From: Megaustenia siamemsis
Lineage: Eukaryota; Mollusca; Gastropoda; Stylommatophora; Ariophantidae
Direction of reading: 5' to 3'
Assembly (NCBI GenBank): GCA_032433765.1
Contig: JAVIAB010000101.1
Span: 59,200,092 to 59,264,091, forward strand
DNA length: 64,000 nucleotides
Shown: one piece after another, positions 22,446 through 32,989 of the stretch
Layout: each line of letters begins with the position of its first letter
Numbering within the stretch: the first letter of the stretch is position 1
Translations under genes and position numbers: made by a program
The notes under the pieces: generated by a model
What the model saw: the letters and a program-made list of their open reading frames with translations, nothing else
The model's database searches: none
Told to the model about the DNA's origin: nothing

Positions 22446-23599
22446 ATTATAATTTTACACAATCCCCTTAAATTTGACAAAACCACCGACTGTGTCTAGT
22501 CGTGGTTACATCTGCCGCAACATAAACAACAATAATAATGTCTCCCCTGTATTCTTTCTCTTTCCCTATTTTCACTTCTTGCCAGAAGTGATGACTATTT
22601 TTTTAACATTATTTTGATACAATAGAATAAAGAAATGAGCAATGAATGCAAACGTTCGTCACAGGTATGTATATAATGGCATATTATCTATCTACATTCA
22701 TTATAATGCTTATTAACACAACTCACCAGTGTTATTTCATCTAACAGTCTATCACTTATAACCTATGGTGTTAGAAAGTTCAGTTTACAAATATACTCTT
22801 TAAAGTTAGTAATTTAAGTTTATGTCCTGGCCATTTCATGGTACCATATATTTCACAAAATAAAAAAAAATAAATAAATAAAACTTTACATATTTGTAAT
22901 ACTGCTCTATAAAAGATGTTATGAATGGCAAACACAAATGCTGCCAGTGTTAATAATGGTTTTCAACTATAGTAAATACATTTTTTAGAGGATAGGCAAA
23001 TATAGACGAACAAGAAAGGCCTTATCATGCTAGCAAATAATGCAAATTATCAAGTAAAAGAGCAATTGCAACAAACAGTAGAAATTTCATTTCAATAAGT
23101 ATCATATGTAGTATGATATGTGAGGGAGGGATGGACAGAATGCACATCAAAATTAGTCATAAGAGGTGAAGAATTATGATGGTGTGGGAAAAGGAAGAGT
23201 GGGATTTTCTAAAATAAGACTGATCATATCCAGTAGTGATGTGAAGAGGTAATAGAAACAATAAAGAAAACACAATCTTGTATATATTTTGGATAAAATA
23301 AGTGCATAATAAGATTAAATTAATTACATGATTCAAAGCAGAGGCACCAACATAATATTCAAAAACAGTGAAAGCGGAATCATATGAATGCATAGGAGTC
23401 ATTAACATAAAATATGAGAACAAATGTCAGAAGGGATTTTTCAAAACATAAGTTTAAGAGGAAATGAAATTCAACTTAAATAATTAATGACTCAAGACGA
23501 AATCATCAAATAGACACATTAAAGGTAACTAAAGGATGGAGGGAATTCTATAATGTGTTCCTTAACATCAAAGAGAACATTCAGAATATAAATAACACA
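22446..23599. other. No gene seen
   Basis: Over 1.1 kb of AT-rich DNA without convincing frames or repeats. Confidence 0.5.
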
Positions 23600-23795
23600 G
23601 AAAATAGGAAATAACATTACTAGAACCAGAAATACTACTATTAGATGTAGAAATGGTGGTTAAACAGCCTACGAAGTGCAAATCGCCAGGGGCAGATAGA
23701 TTATGAACAGAAATTATCAAAGAAGCACGAGAGATTATCAATAGAATGTTACAAAGAATTGTCATTGCCATCATGGATAACCCTGCAGAGACTTA
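23600..23795 (+). mobile_element. LINE RT fragment (motif 1 region only)
   Basis: A plus-strand frame reads EITLLEPEILLLDVEMVVK, then a KCKSPGADRL segment, a stop, and TEIIKEAREIINRML. The K-SPGAD-x-L pattern followed by E-I-I-K-E is the first conserved RT motif region of non-LTR elements. Nothing else of the element can be recognised on either side. Confidence 0.45.
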
Positions 23796-24132
23796 GTGAA
23801 CAAACTGCTGAAGAGAACAAACGGAAAAGCAAAAACACTTAGGTATCTAGCTACTAAACAATGTACGCAGAATGTTTGCCAGAATTATAGACACAATGTT
23901 AAGATTATTTACAAAACTGCAATTGGCAGAAGATTATATGGGATCGGTAAGAAACAAAAAAACAATATAAGCTGCACAGATGCAACCTTTACACTCCAAT
24001 AAGTGGCGGAGAAGAAGATATAATACAAAATTATTGTCCCAAAGCATTTGTGGACGAAAAAAAAAACTTTTTATAGGATGAATAGAAATGTATGCTGGCG
24101 AACATTGAATAAGTATGAAGTAAGTAACAACC

Positions 24133-25042
24133 TTGGGAATGGTATATAGTGGAGCAATACCACTTAAAAGGTCACACAACACTGCTCCTGGTCCAGATGG
24201 TGCTCGGTACAATGCCATAGGCTATTTAGCTGACGACGACTTGACAAAACTGGCCAATGAGTTTAATGCCAGTATTCGGAGTGGCCAGATAAAGGAGGAG
24301 TGGCTACACAGCTACTTACTGCCGCTACCGAAGCCAAACATGGACCATTCTCAGATCAGTGCCTACATAATCATCACAATGCAGAACACTGCGGGCAAGC
24401 TGCTGGAGAAAATAGTTGCCCGTGTCCTCACCTGTCACCTTGAACAGAAACGCTTAATCCCACCCACACTCGGAGGTTATAGATATAACAAAGAGAATGG
24501 CTCAATGCAGCAGTCTTTGCCTATGACGTCTTCGAAGGCTTCCACAGTCGAGAGGAGACATGTGCTGCTGCTATAGATCTGGAGGATGCATACACCAGGG
24601 TACCATTTGAATATCTCATGCATATGCACCTCAGACTGGCGGTGCATCCCTTCCTCATTAGATCGCCGTGGATCGCCGCGGCACTGTTTCAGAGGAAGGT
24701 GATACTCACAGTTGTGGAAGTTGGTCTTCCGAGCCAATACCCATTTGTCCAGGGCTGTCACAAGGCTCACCAATGTCACCAGTCCTATTTAACGTGTACA
24801 CAATAACGATCGCGGAACAACATCTGGATGAGAGGGGAAGAAATGTGACTTTTGCTGATGATATTCTGGTATATCGACAGGGAAGAGACAGACGGTGAAT
24901 CGCCTCCCCAATGCAAGACGAACTCGATCGCATTTCTTCCTGGTGTTGGGTTTCAGGTGCCTTGGTTAATCCTAATAAAGCATCAGTTTCATGGTTCTCC
25001 ATTAACAATCATATCGTTAATACGACCACACCAGTAGTATGA
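24133..25042 (+). pseudogene. RT domain of the RNase H LINE, frameshifted
   Basis: Three frames carry consecutive pieces. Frame 1 (24133 to about 24475) has HNTAPGPDGARYNAIG and LPLPKPNMDHSQI, then GKLLEKIVARVL. A shifted frame (about 24510-24715) has AVFAYDVFEGF and the catalytic AAAIDLEDAYTRV. A further frame (about 24716 onward) has PICPGLSQGSPMSPVLFNVY and the catalytic NVTFADDILVY. This last frame is the one used by the RNase H part and is interrupted by TGA at 24896-24898 and 25040-25042. Both catalytic aspartate boxes survive, but two frameshifts and two stops prevent a single product. Confidence 0.85.
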
Positions 25043-26386
25043 ATGGGAGCTGCTGTGGTGACCAGTGACAAGTTGATGACATACCTCGGAGTTAAGTTTT
25101 ATCGCAGCCTGTGTTTTCGGGGCCACATCGACCATGTGATAACAAAATCCCGCAAAGGATTAGTCGCCTTGAAGGTCATGGCAGCTGCTATCATCGAGCA
25201 GAGGCTAATTACTCTTCTGTTCCGGGGTTTAGTCCTCGCACTAATCGAGTATGCCCTGGCAATTCTTACTGTCAGTACGACTCAAATTGATAGGCTGGAG
25301 AAAATACAAAATGAAGCCATGCGCATTATCCTGGGATGTACGAGGGTCACTCCCTGTGCAGCAATGAGGTATCTTCTTGACTTTCCAACCATGGATGACA
25401 GAATAAAGATCTGGAGAGCACGAGTATACCTGAAGATTAGTACAGATACAGAGCATCCATTGCACCACGTGCTCAACACAGAGAAAGGTGCCAGGCTAAA
25501 AAGAGGCAAATCATGGGTGATCCGAGCAGATGTCATCAAACATGTCTGTGGGCTTACTAATATCAGCGTTGGTGAGAAGTGGATACCGGTGCCTACGTCA
25601 TTCAATGGGACTTTATCGTGTATTGTCACACTCGACAGGAAAAGTAGGGAACAGAACCCGGTCGTGGTTAATGCTGTGGTCAACAGTCTCATCTGCGATA
25701 ACACCGATGAGAAAGATGCAATCATCTATACAGGCGACGGATCTGTAAGACGACACCAAAGAAGTGCATGGGCATTTACAGCACGCTCGGCAGGCAGAAT
25801 AGTCAAGGAAGACAGTGGTGCATACGTCATGACGACGAGTAGCATGACAATGGAGGCGATGGCAGTGACCAATGCATTCAAATGGTTAGAGTCACAAGAC
25901 TACATCCACGCATGTATACTGAGTGATTCGATGAGCATGATAAAAAAAGTGGAGGCGGGCTTTGTACGCATGCAATGGGTAGAGTCGTTGCAGAAGTCCA
26001 AAATATGTAAGGTCACCTTTATCTATGTCCCTGGACATGCGGGAGTACGGGGAAATGAAAGAGCGGACAGGTTGGCTAGCTGCGCTGTCGTTGAGGACGG
26101 GCAACCAATGGATCAGGCATACATCATCAATGCCCTCCGAGCCGTGGGAAGAGCACATGGCTTCGACAAACACAGATCCACGTCACTTCTTCGGATGATG
26201 GAAATGGGAGTTAAGATGGGCACAGCCAGAAATGAGAAACTTAGTGGATGTGTAAGAAGACTTATCAACCAACATAGAACTGGAGTCGTTAGTCGCTGGA
26301 CACTGCGGGAATTGCCGAGGAGGGAATCTGAGCACCTATGGGCATGTTCGGAGTGCTACGATGTTGACCCGCAAATAACTCAATAA
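25043..26386 (+). CDS. RT thumb/connection plus RNase H, open 447 codons
   Basis: The longest non-repetitive open frame in the window, in frame with the preceding RT piece. The first ~170 residues include MTYLGVKFYRSLCFRGHI, LFRGLVLALIEYAL and LEKIQNEAMRIILGCTR, which are the post-palm region of I-like LINE RTs. Residues ~225-345 form an RNase H domain with the full acidic set: D232 (IYTGDGSVR), E271 (SMTMEAMAV), D295 (ILSDSMSM), H332 (VPGHAGVRGN) and D342 (ERADRLA). RNase H would remove the RNA template strand during cDNA synthesis. The C-terminus (LWACSECYDVD) follows without a clear zinc knuckle. The start Met only follows a stop, so it is not a real initiation site; this is the 3' part of a decayed ORF2. 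Confidence 0.85.
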   Translation: MGAAVVTSDKLMTYLGVKFYRSLCFRGHIDHVITKSRKGLVALKVMAAAIIEQRLITLLFRGLVLALIEYALAILTVSTTQIDRLEKIQNEAMRIILGCTRVTPCAAMRYLLDFPTMDDRIKIWRARVYLKISTDTEHPLHHVLNTEKGARLKRGKSWVIRADVIKHVCGLTNISVGEKWIPVPTSFNGTLSCIVTLDRKSREQNPVVVNAVVNSLICDNTDEKDAIIYTGDGSVRRHQRSAWAFTARSAGRIVKEDSGAYVMTTSSMTMEAMAVTNAFKWLESQDYIHACILSDSMSMIKKVEAGFVRMQWVESLQKSKICKVTFIYVPGHAGVRGNERADRLASCAVVEDGQPMDQAYIINALRAVGRAHGFDKHRSTSLLRMMEMGVKMGTARNEKLSGCVRRLINQHRTGVVSRWTLRELPRRESEHLWACSECYDVDPQITQ

Positions 26387-26395
26387 TTCAATAAC

Positions 26396-26744
26396 ATTTT
26401 TTTCTATTTTTTTCTATTTTACACATCTTGACACTCATCCTTCCTCCCCTCATGTAGCCTCCTTTTTTATTTTAACATCCTACTTTCTTCTTTTCTGTCC
26501 ACCTCTCCATTCACCTGATCATCTAACATGTAGTTATAGATAATTGTGTTTCACCGTTTGTTGTGGTTGTCCGTGTACTCATTCCTTAGAGTGGTTAACA
26601 CTCCCAACCACTGGCTCCTAATTAAATAACAGCCGAAGTGTAATTAAAACAAAGAAGTATCTAAGCTGCACTGTCTAACGTACATATTATATATATGGGG
26701 GCGATTTGACTGATGGCTGTGGAGCGCCAAGTTACCATTACGTA
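26396..26744. other. 3' flank of the RNase H LINE, no gene seen
   Basis: T-rich then mixed sequence. It may include the LINE 3' UTR, but no boundary or target duplication is visible. Confidence 0.4.
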
Positions 26745-27285
26745 CTATTACGACAGCGATTGCCAAAATAGCAGTTGAGAAAATGAAAAACATAGTATGC
26801 AATAAATCTATGTCAATAGAAATGAGAAAGAGTGTTCATCGGTGCTATATAGAACCAATTCTGACCTACGGAAGCGAATAATGAACAGTAGACAAACAAA
26901 TTAAAAGACGATTAGAGGCCACATAGTTGGGATTTCTCAGAAGAATGTTGAAAGTTACCAGGACAGCTAAAATGACCAAAAAAAGAGACTAAAAATAAGG
27001 GAAATTCTAAAAGAAACTAACACAAAAAGGCAACTCCAAAAAAACATCAGAAAGAAACAATCAACATTTTTCGGTCACACGAGAAGAGAAAAGTTGGAAT
27101 AGTTGGTTACAACTGGCAAAATAAAAGGAAAGAGAGATCATGGACGACAAAGAGAGAAAATACTGGATAGCTTGATGTCATGGCAAGGAAAACAGTCAAC
27201 AACAGAACTGATACGATGCACTTTAGATAGAAGGTTGTGGAAGGACATGATCGCCTACGCCAACCAGTATGACAAATGATGGCTA
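26745..27285 (+). mobile_element. LINE-B2 3' end, 5'-truncated
   Basis: B2 is a LINE-B relative with the tail word ACAGAACTGATACGATGCA. This copy starts near the region encoding the KNIVCNKSMSIEMRK-like block and runs to CGCCTACGCCAACCAG. Stops are frequent. It is tail-to-tail with the LINE-B copy at 27308-27852, only about 20 bp apart. Confidence 0.75.
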
Positions 27286-27307
27286 ATAATAATACACACT
27301 ATATATC

Positions 27308-27852
27308 ATCATCATCATCAAGTACCGGTCCTGCTGGCGTAGGTGATCATGTCTCTCCACAACTTTCGATCTCGACAGGTATTTATCATTTCTGTTGTTG
27401 ATCTTCTGCCAAACCATTCTCTTAAGCTGTCTGGCATCTTTTCACTTTGCTTCCTTCTATCTCTTCACCCTCAATTTTACCAGTTGTTACAATATATTAA
27501 TGCTGTTCTCTTCTCATTACGTGGCCCAAAAAAATGATGATTGTTTCTTCCTAATATGGAAATTAGCTCTCCTTTTGCTTTGTACTCTATCAGAATGTTT
27601 TCATTACTCTTCATAACTGTCTATGGTATTCTCATCATTCTTCTCTAAAACCACATTTCAACAGCCTCCAGTGATTTTCTTGTCTCTTGTCCTATTGTCC
27701 ATGATTCACATCCATATGTTAAGTGTGACTCTATATAACAATTAAGAACTCTTTTTCTTGTTTCTATTGTCAAAAATGGATTGCATAGTATCTTCATCAT
27801 GTTTTGGAAAGCTGCTTTTGCCTGAGCCATTCTGCATCTCACCTCTTGTTAT
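27308..27852 (-). mobile_element. LINE-B 3' end, 5'-truncated
   Basis: The plus strand opens with ATCATCATCATCAAGTACCG, the reverse complement of the LINE-B tail. On the minus strand 27842-27645 is still open for 65 codons (RCRMAQAKAAFQNMMKILC, then GCESWTIGQETRKSLEAVEM), the segment after RT motif 9. The remainder is frameshifted. Confidence 0.85.
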
Positions 27853-28082
27853 AACTTATTGTATTAATATTTTAGTAGAAAAACTAGACATAATAATATT
27901 AAATATAATAATAATAATAATACCAATAATAAAATTAAAACATATAGCAATATTACGTAATTAAAATTAAGAGATAAAAAGTTAATCCTGAAATATAGTG
28001 CCTTTACCTACAACTAGATTTGGAAATGTAAATTAACATTAAAATTTGCTGAGTAAAATTCGTTGGATGGAAAGTATGTTAC

Positions 28083-28331
28083 CGGGTCCAGAAACGGAAG
28101 TCTAAGACCCCATGTCACACTTTGGGGCTGAGTTGGACAGCAGGGATCTAAACATTTAGTCGTGACATCTGGAGTAAGACTAGGGAGCATATTATTGGGA
28201 GGATTATATACTTGTATGTTCCTCAATTCTAGGGATGTATAGCTCAAGTGATATCCATTGACGAAAAACATCAATATAACGATACCATGTAAAGATATCA
28301 AGTGTATTCTATTCTTCCGCAAACAAAACAC
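28083..28331 (-). CDS. Candidate first coding exon with signal peptide
   Basis: A minus-strand ATG at 28331 opens a frame of 83 codons to a possible donor (CCCG|GTAACA, GT at 28082-28081), exactly in phase 0. Without splicing it continues to a stop at 28014 (105 codons). Residues 1-10 are basic (MFCLRKNRIH), 11-26 hydrophobic (LISLHGIVILMFFVNG), which together look like a signal peptide. The mature part includes PNNMLPSLTPDVTTKCLDPC, a CPTQPQSVTWGLRLPF stretch and three cysteines. Composition is clearly less AT-biased than the flanks and no LINE motif is present. I do not recognise the family. It could be the start of a secreted or membrane protein whose other exons lie to the left (lower coordinates) or outside the window. 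Confidence 0.4.
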
Positions 28332-28599
28332 AAAATGATAAAATGTATAAAATGTACATTTACATATACAATTAAATAGCGTGTAAAATGTATATCATCA
28401 CAGTTAATTTGAATGGAGACGAACAATAACTTGAAACATATTTTAACTGATGTTTCCCAGCATATGTTCTACAAATGTAATTATACATAGCAACAAGACA
28501 TTCCTTCCATACAAGTGCGGGTAATAACTTTAGCGTTCATTTTGCAAATCAAAATAATACATTGCAATTAATGTATTCATTGGATATCGGGTCAGCAGC

Positions 28600-28965
28600 G
28601 ATGTTTGGCTACTATTGAGTCCAGTTTTGCTCGTTTCGTGTCTTTATGGGGCATGATGTCATAGGTTCACGTGACCCCCTTTTTATGTCAACAATCCACT
28701 TGAATCTTGGTCTACCTTGTACCTTACCTTTCACGGAGATCTTTAGAATGGTCAATTGTGTCACTTCACGTACACAAATTCAGTTGTTTTTGACGAATTG
28801 TGTTAAGTAGTTCCAGTTTCTTCATACTTAGCTGATTCTCTACCTCTTTGCTTGACCTTTTTTTCTTCCACCAATCCCCCACCCATATGTTTTTTATAGA
28901 TCGACATTTCAAAAGCTTCACTTTTCTGCTTTGTTTTTTTTTTTGTAATGCCTTTTGGTTACAAC
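28600..28965 (-). mobile_element. LINE-A-like 3' end, strongly decayed
   Basis: The minus strand shows the order of the LINE-A tail (IKNIWVGDWWKKKRSSKEVE-like, then LELLNTIRQKQ, then a WIVDIKRG-like segment). It ends at the plus-strand left edge near 28600 with the words GTTTGGCTAC and ATTGAGTCCAG. It lies head-to-head with LINE-E, which starts at 28966. Confidence 0.6.
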
Positions 28966-29026
28966 AGGAGTAAGACAAGGATGCCGCCTCTTAGCACTCC
29001 TCTTCATCATATATATGGACAAAATA

Positions 29027-29535
29027 AATCATGAAACAATCAACAATCATGAAAAATCAAATAATAACATAGAGGTAGAAAACTCCAACATCAACGAGCT
29101 ACTCTCGTTTCAATCATGAAACAATCAACAATCATGAAAAATCAAATAATAACATAGAGGTAGAAAACTCCAACATCAACGAGCTACTCTCGTTTCAATC
29201 ATGAAACAATCAACAATCATGAAAAATCAAATAATAACATAGAGGTAGAAAACTCCAACATCAACGAGCTACTCTCGTTTCAATCATGAAACAATCAACA
29301 ATCATGAAAAATCAAATAATAACATAGAGGTAGAAAACTCCAACATCAACGAGCTACTCTCGTTTCAATCATGAAACAATCAACAATAATGAAAAATCAA
29401 ATAATAACATAGAGGTAGAAAACTCCAACATCAACGAGCTACTCTCGTTTCAATCATGAAACAATCAACAATCATGAAAAATCAAATAATAACATAGAGG
29501 TAGAAAACTCCAACATCAACGAGCTACTCTTCGCA
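29027..29535 (+). repeat. 85-bp tandem repeat, six copies, inside RT
   Basis: Each unit starts CAATCATGAAACAATCAACA and ends GAGCTACTCTCGTTT. Copies start at about 29027, 29111, 29196, 29281, 29366 and 29451. They are identical apart from one visible substitution (CAATAATG at 29384 instead of CAATCATG), which implies very recent expansion. The first and last copies carry the LINE-E coding sequence between the RGVRQG and FADD motifs. A short CGTTTCA filler joins units. Confidence 0.95.
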
Positions 29536-30288
29536 GATGACCAATGCCTAATATATGAGGATGAAAACCTGCTACAACAGCATTTAACATCTCTAGATAA
29601 AAGCTGCACAAACTACAGTATGAAAATTAACACAGCAAAAACAGAGGCTATAAGAATAAGCAAATTAAGACACCCATTAAACATCAAGATCAAAGATAAA
29701 GAAATAAAACAAGTAGAGGAATTCAAGTATTTAGGCACAATGTTCACAGTTGATGGAAAACTAGACAGAGAAATTGACATGAGAATACAAACAGCAAATG
29801 CTGTCACATACCAGCTTTCACCATTGCTAAGACATCCAAACATTTCTATGCCAGCTAAACAACAAATGATAAATATCATTTTCATACCAACTTTGTGCTA
29901 TGAAAGTCAAACATGGACTCTTTCTAAATCACATTTAAGAAAGATCAATAAATGTGAGATGCGATGCTTGAGAAAAGTAACAAACAACACAAGAAGAGAT
30001 ATAATACCAAATGAAACCATAAGAAAAATAGTAGGAACAAAACCCTGTCAAGAATATATAGAAGAACAACTTAAATGGTTTTGCCACCTGGTTAGAATAA
30101 ATCCTCACCAATCACCATCAAGGGCGCTCTTCTCGAGAATGCATGGAAAAAGAGCAAGGGAAAGACCCAGAAGAAGATGGATAGATGCAGTGACAGAGAC
30201 ATGTAACAACAAAGGCAAGTCACTAATACAGACAGTTCGAGCAGCAGCTCAAGAACGACAAATGATAAAAAACCACGACACGTTTTAG
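29521..30288 (+). CDS. LINE-E RT end and C-terminal tail, open frame
   Basis: Reading from the FADD box (LLFADDQCLIYEDEN) the frame is open for about 255 codons to a TAG at 30286-30288. It includes NTAKTEAIRISKLRHPLN, FKYLGTMFTVDGKLDREI, LRHPNISMPAKQQMINIIF, TLCYESQTWTLSKSHLRKIN and a GHLVRI-equivalent (CHLVRINPHQ). A basic GKRARERPRRRW stretch and WIDAVTETCN follow. The family role is RT and nucleic-acid binding of a non-LTR element. The RT fingers are missing, so it is only the 3' part of an ORF2. The frame is unusually well preserved for this window, consistent with the young look of the 85-bp repeats. Confidence 0.8.
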   Translation, partial: ELLFADDQCLIYEDENLLQQHLTSLDKSCTNYSMKINTAKTEAIRISKLRHPLNIKIKDKEIKQVEEFKYLGTMFTVDGKLDREIDMRIQTANAVTYQLSPLLRHPNISMPAKQQMINIIFIPTLCYESQTWTLSKSHLRKINKCEMRCLRKVTNNTRRDIIPNETIRKIVGTKPCQEYIEEQLKWFCHLVRINPHQSPSRALFSRMHGKRARERPRRRWIDAVTETCNNKGKSLIQTVRAAAQERQMIKNHDTF

Positions 30289-30424
30289 GTGTCAGTGAAG
30301 AGAGAAAAGTAGAAGTAGAAGAAGAGGATGAATAAAAGAAGAAGTAGAATGCCTATGTTTCTGCACCTTTCATAAATTTTGAGTTATTGTACTCTTTTAC
30401 AATTTGTAGTTACAAATTCTGATG

Positions 30425-30850
30425 TCATTTCCTTTGATATGATTATATTGTTGTTCGTAATATTGCTTTTTGCCCTTATATTCTTTTATTGATTTATGTG
30501 TTACATTTGTCATCACTTGTTGTAGCATGTCAAATAAAGCTATATTGTGGAATTCTTACTGGGTTCCGTTCATCTACGTTAATATCCATGTGTATATTTT
30601 GGGAGTTTGTTTTCCTGCTAGTAATCGTAGTTTTGTTCATTTTATTATTTATTTCCAAACCATGTCCTTTGCTTGTCTGGTTTATTTTAACCACTAGTTA
30701 TTGTAGGTCGTCTGGATATTCTGCCATTAATACTGTATCATCAGCATATCTTAAATTATTCTTGTTTAGTCCCGGCATACCCATGCTTTCTTTAAAAATC
30801 TGATCAGTGTATAAGTTGAATATAGATGGTGACAAAATGAGAATATATTT
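30425..30850 (-). mobile_element. LINE-A RT palm fragment, truncated at both ends
   Basis: On the minus strand, starting near 30845 with LSPSIFNLYTDQIF, it contains NNLRYADDTVLMAE and the segment after YADD, then breaks before the C-terminal tail. Unlike most copies it has no 3' tail, so it is an internal fragment left by a deletion or rearrangement. Confidence 0.75.
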
Positions 30851-30984
30851 GCAGAAACAACAAATATTTCTTAACCGTAATGATATAACGATGACATACT
30901 ATTTTACAGTTGTTAATGTTTCATAATTATCGTATATATTTTCCTTTAAAATAGTTGGTCCGAACTGTAGGTATTCTAACTGTA

Positions 30985-31320
30985 TTCGCTGAATCTGGTA
31001 CACATAGATGAATTTCAAATAGCGACACAAACAACTAACTCATAAAACTAATAAACAAACGCTAAACTTGACTAACGAATCAATGAATAACGCTAAACCT
31101 GACACATCCATATTGCTGACAAACTAATGAAACACGCTCCAACCGTTCCATTACAATGACTGATAAACCAATGCCACACGCTAGAATTGGCCCCATCCTA
31201 TAATTATCAATGCAAAAGCAGACGCTAAAATTGATCCATTACGTTAACGGATCAACAGATGCAACATGCTAAAATTAACCCATTCCTAAAATTGACAAAC
31301 AACAATACTGGTCAATATAA
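30985..31320. repeat. Degenerate ~45-50 bp tandem repeat
   Basis: Words such as ACTAATGAAACACGCT, AACCAATGCCACACGCTA and CAACAGATGCAACATGCTA recur every 45-50 bp with many changes. It is an old, decayed array. Copy number is about six by eye. Confidence 0.45.
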
Positions 31321-31556
31321 ACATGTTTCACGTTGTAATTTCATCAATACTCATTTCAAAATCATATTCAAACTTACATTAATTGATTATACTTACTATC
31401 GATCTTGTATTAATCGACTCTAAAATCTGAGCAGATATTTGGATTTTAGTTTAATTTAGAGGAAGAAAAACAATACACATCGAGGCAAAATGCAACAGGA
31501 CGTTATCATCATATATTGTCAGACTTTGAATATTGTTTTCTCATTGTTACATTAAC

Positions 31557-31885
31557 TGTATGGTATAGGTAGAATCGGATGGAAACAAAAGATAACAAAC
31601 GAGGACGTTTTAAAACAGCTGAAAATAAAAAGAGAACTACTAAATACAATTATAACAAGACAAGTGCAATTTTTGGGGCATGTTAAAAGACACAACAGCC
31701 TACTAAAAGTAATATTGGAAGGAAAAATACAAGGTAAAAGAGGCAGACCAAGACTAACATGGACGAGTAACATCAAAAGATGGACAAGTCAATCTATGAT
31801 AGCCTGCACCAGCAAAGCTAGAAACATAGCAGAATGGCGATCCATGGTAGCCAACCTTCGTTGCGGAGAAGGCACTCTATGATGA
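31557..31885 (+). mobile_element. LINE-A 3' end, 5'-truncated
   Basis: Covers the last ~330 bp of LINE-A: GRIGWKQKITNEDVLKQLK, GHVKRHNSLLKVILEGK, GKRGRPRLTWTSNIKRW, then NLRCGEGTL with a TGATGATGATTATG tail. Frame 31664-31882 is still open for 72 codons, but the RT is absent. Confidence 0.85.
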
Positions 31886-32007
31886 TGATTATGATACACG
31901 GGCACTGATATCTTCCTCTGGTATCAAGTAAGAGATAGGAATGATACTAGAGATTGAGCGAGTGGAGGAACGATGACATTCTAGGATTCTAAAAAAGACG
32001 TTTCACA

Positions 32008-32232
32008 TTTTTGTTTTGTGTTTTTAGCTTTTACCTTTTGCTGAATTGTCCTAACGTTCCAATTTTTGTTTTGTGTTTTTAGCTTTTACCTTTTGCTGAG
32101 TGTCCTAACGTTCCAATTTTTGTTTTGTGTTTTTAGCTTTTACCTTTTGCTGAGTGTCCTAACGTTCCAATTTTTGTTTTGTGTTTTTAGCTTTTACCTT
32201 TTGCTGAGTGTCCTAACGTTCCAATTTTTTAT
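32008..32232. repeat. 54-bp minisatellite, ~4.2 units
   Basis: The unit includes TTTTTGTTTTGTGTTTTTAG and CTTTTACCTTTTGCTGAGTG, then TCCTAACGTTCCAA. The first unit has one extra base (GAATTGTCC). An 18-codon period makes a FCVFSFYLLLSVLTFQFL-type frame that is an artefact. Each unit contains a pyrimidine-rich TTTTTAG. Confidence 0.92.
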
Positions 32233-32324
32233 TCGCAGTGTTTGTTATATTGGTATCGTGCTGACTGCAGCTTGATGACGATCGGGTATCAACAGTAGTA
32301 CATTCTACTTCGTACTGAACCGAC

Positions 32325-32625
32325 ATCACGGACAGCTTAGGAGAGTAATGAAAACGTTCTTAAAGATTCTAATGCAAAAAGAGTGCTAATGTCCAATATT
32401 AGGAAGAAACAATCATCATTTTTTGTCCATGTAATGAGAAGAGAACAGCTGGAATATATTGTGACAACAGGGGAAAATGAGGGACGAAGAAATAGAGGTA
32501 AGCAAAGAGAAAGATACCAAGCAACTTGAAGAGAATGGCTTGACAGAAGGTCAACAAGATACATGATACATAACTGTCGAGATCGAAAGATGCGAAGAGA
32601 CATCCACGCCAGCAGGCCCGGTACT

Positions 32626-32667
<42 letters not shown>
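32325..32667 (+). mobile_element. LINE-B 3' end with long GAT tail
   Basis: Last ~300 bp of LINE-B (TCACGGACAGCTTAG to CAGGCCCGGTACTTGATGA), followed by an uninterrupted (GAT)n tract at 32629-32667. The long pure tail compared with 2-4 repeats elsewhere suggests either a younger insertion or later microsatellite growth. Confidence 0.82.
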
Positions 32668-32989
32668 GTGCTGAGAGAAACCTTCGCCTGATGGGTGGAA
32701 GCAAGGGAGATATAACATTTACTCGTGCTTGTTCCGAGCGGTATCGGTGGGATATGGGAGTCTTGATAAATCGATGTCCTAGGCCTTACACAGCAGGCTA
32801 GCCTTAAGCATTAGTTGGATTATTTGGTGACGGTAGTTGCCGCTAATGCGGCAAGGCATTTGAATTTATTTGCAGACCAAGGATAGCAATTACTTTCAAG
32901 TGATTTCTATGAGCCACCTATTGTTTCTGTGAGCCACCGTCTGTCTTATACATGACATACAGAGACCAGCATGCGATGACGTATATGTT

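Larger units (their letters stand above)
24130..26395 (+). mobile_element. I-like LINE with RT and RNase H domains
   Basis: The most complete element in the window: RT motifs from 24180 onward, then a connecting region, an RNase H domain and a short C-terminal segment, ending with the start of an AATAACTCAATAATTCAATA tail. The APE endonuclease and ORF1 are missing, so the copy is 5'-truncated at about 24130. Fragments of the same family lie at 4.9, 42.2 and 58.2 kb. An RNase H after RT is a known feature of I-, R1- and LOA-group LINEs, and the RT wording (AIDLEDAY, GLSQGSPMSPVLFN) fits an I/Nimb-like element. Confidence 0.88.
28966..30290 (+). mobile_element. LINE-E 3' half, expanded by internal repeats
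   Basis: Begins inside the RT at VTTGVRQGC (28958-28975), then LLALLFIIYMDKINHETI. It then passes through six 85-bp repeats and resumes at ELLFADDQCLIYEDENLLQQ to a stop at 30286-30288. The tail (29620-30288) is intact and ends with a GKRARERPRRRWIDAVTET segment and AAAQERQMI. The reading frame upstream (28967) and downstream (29521) differ by the 425 bp of the five extra repeat units. Confidence 0.85.
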
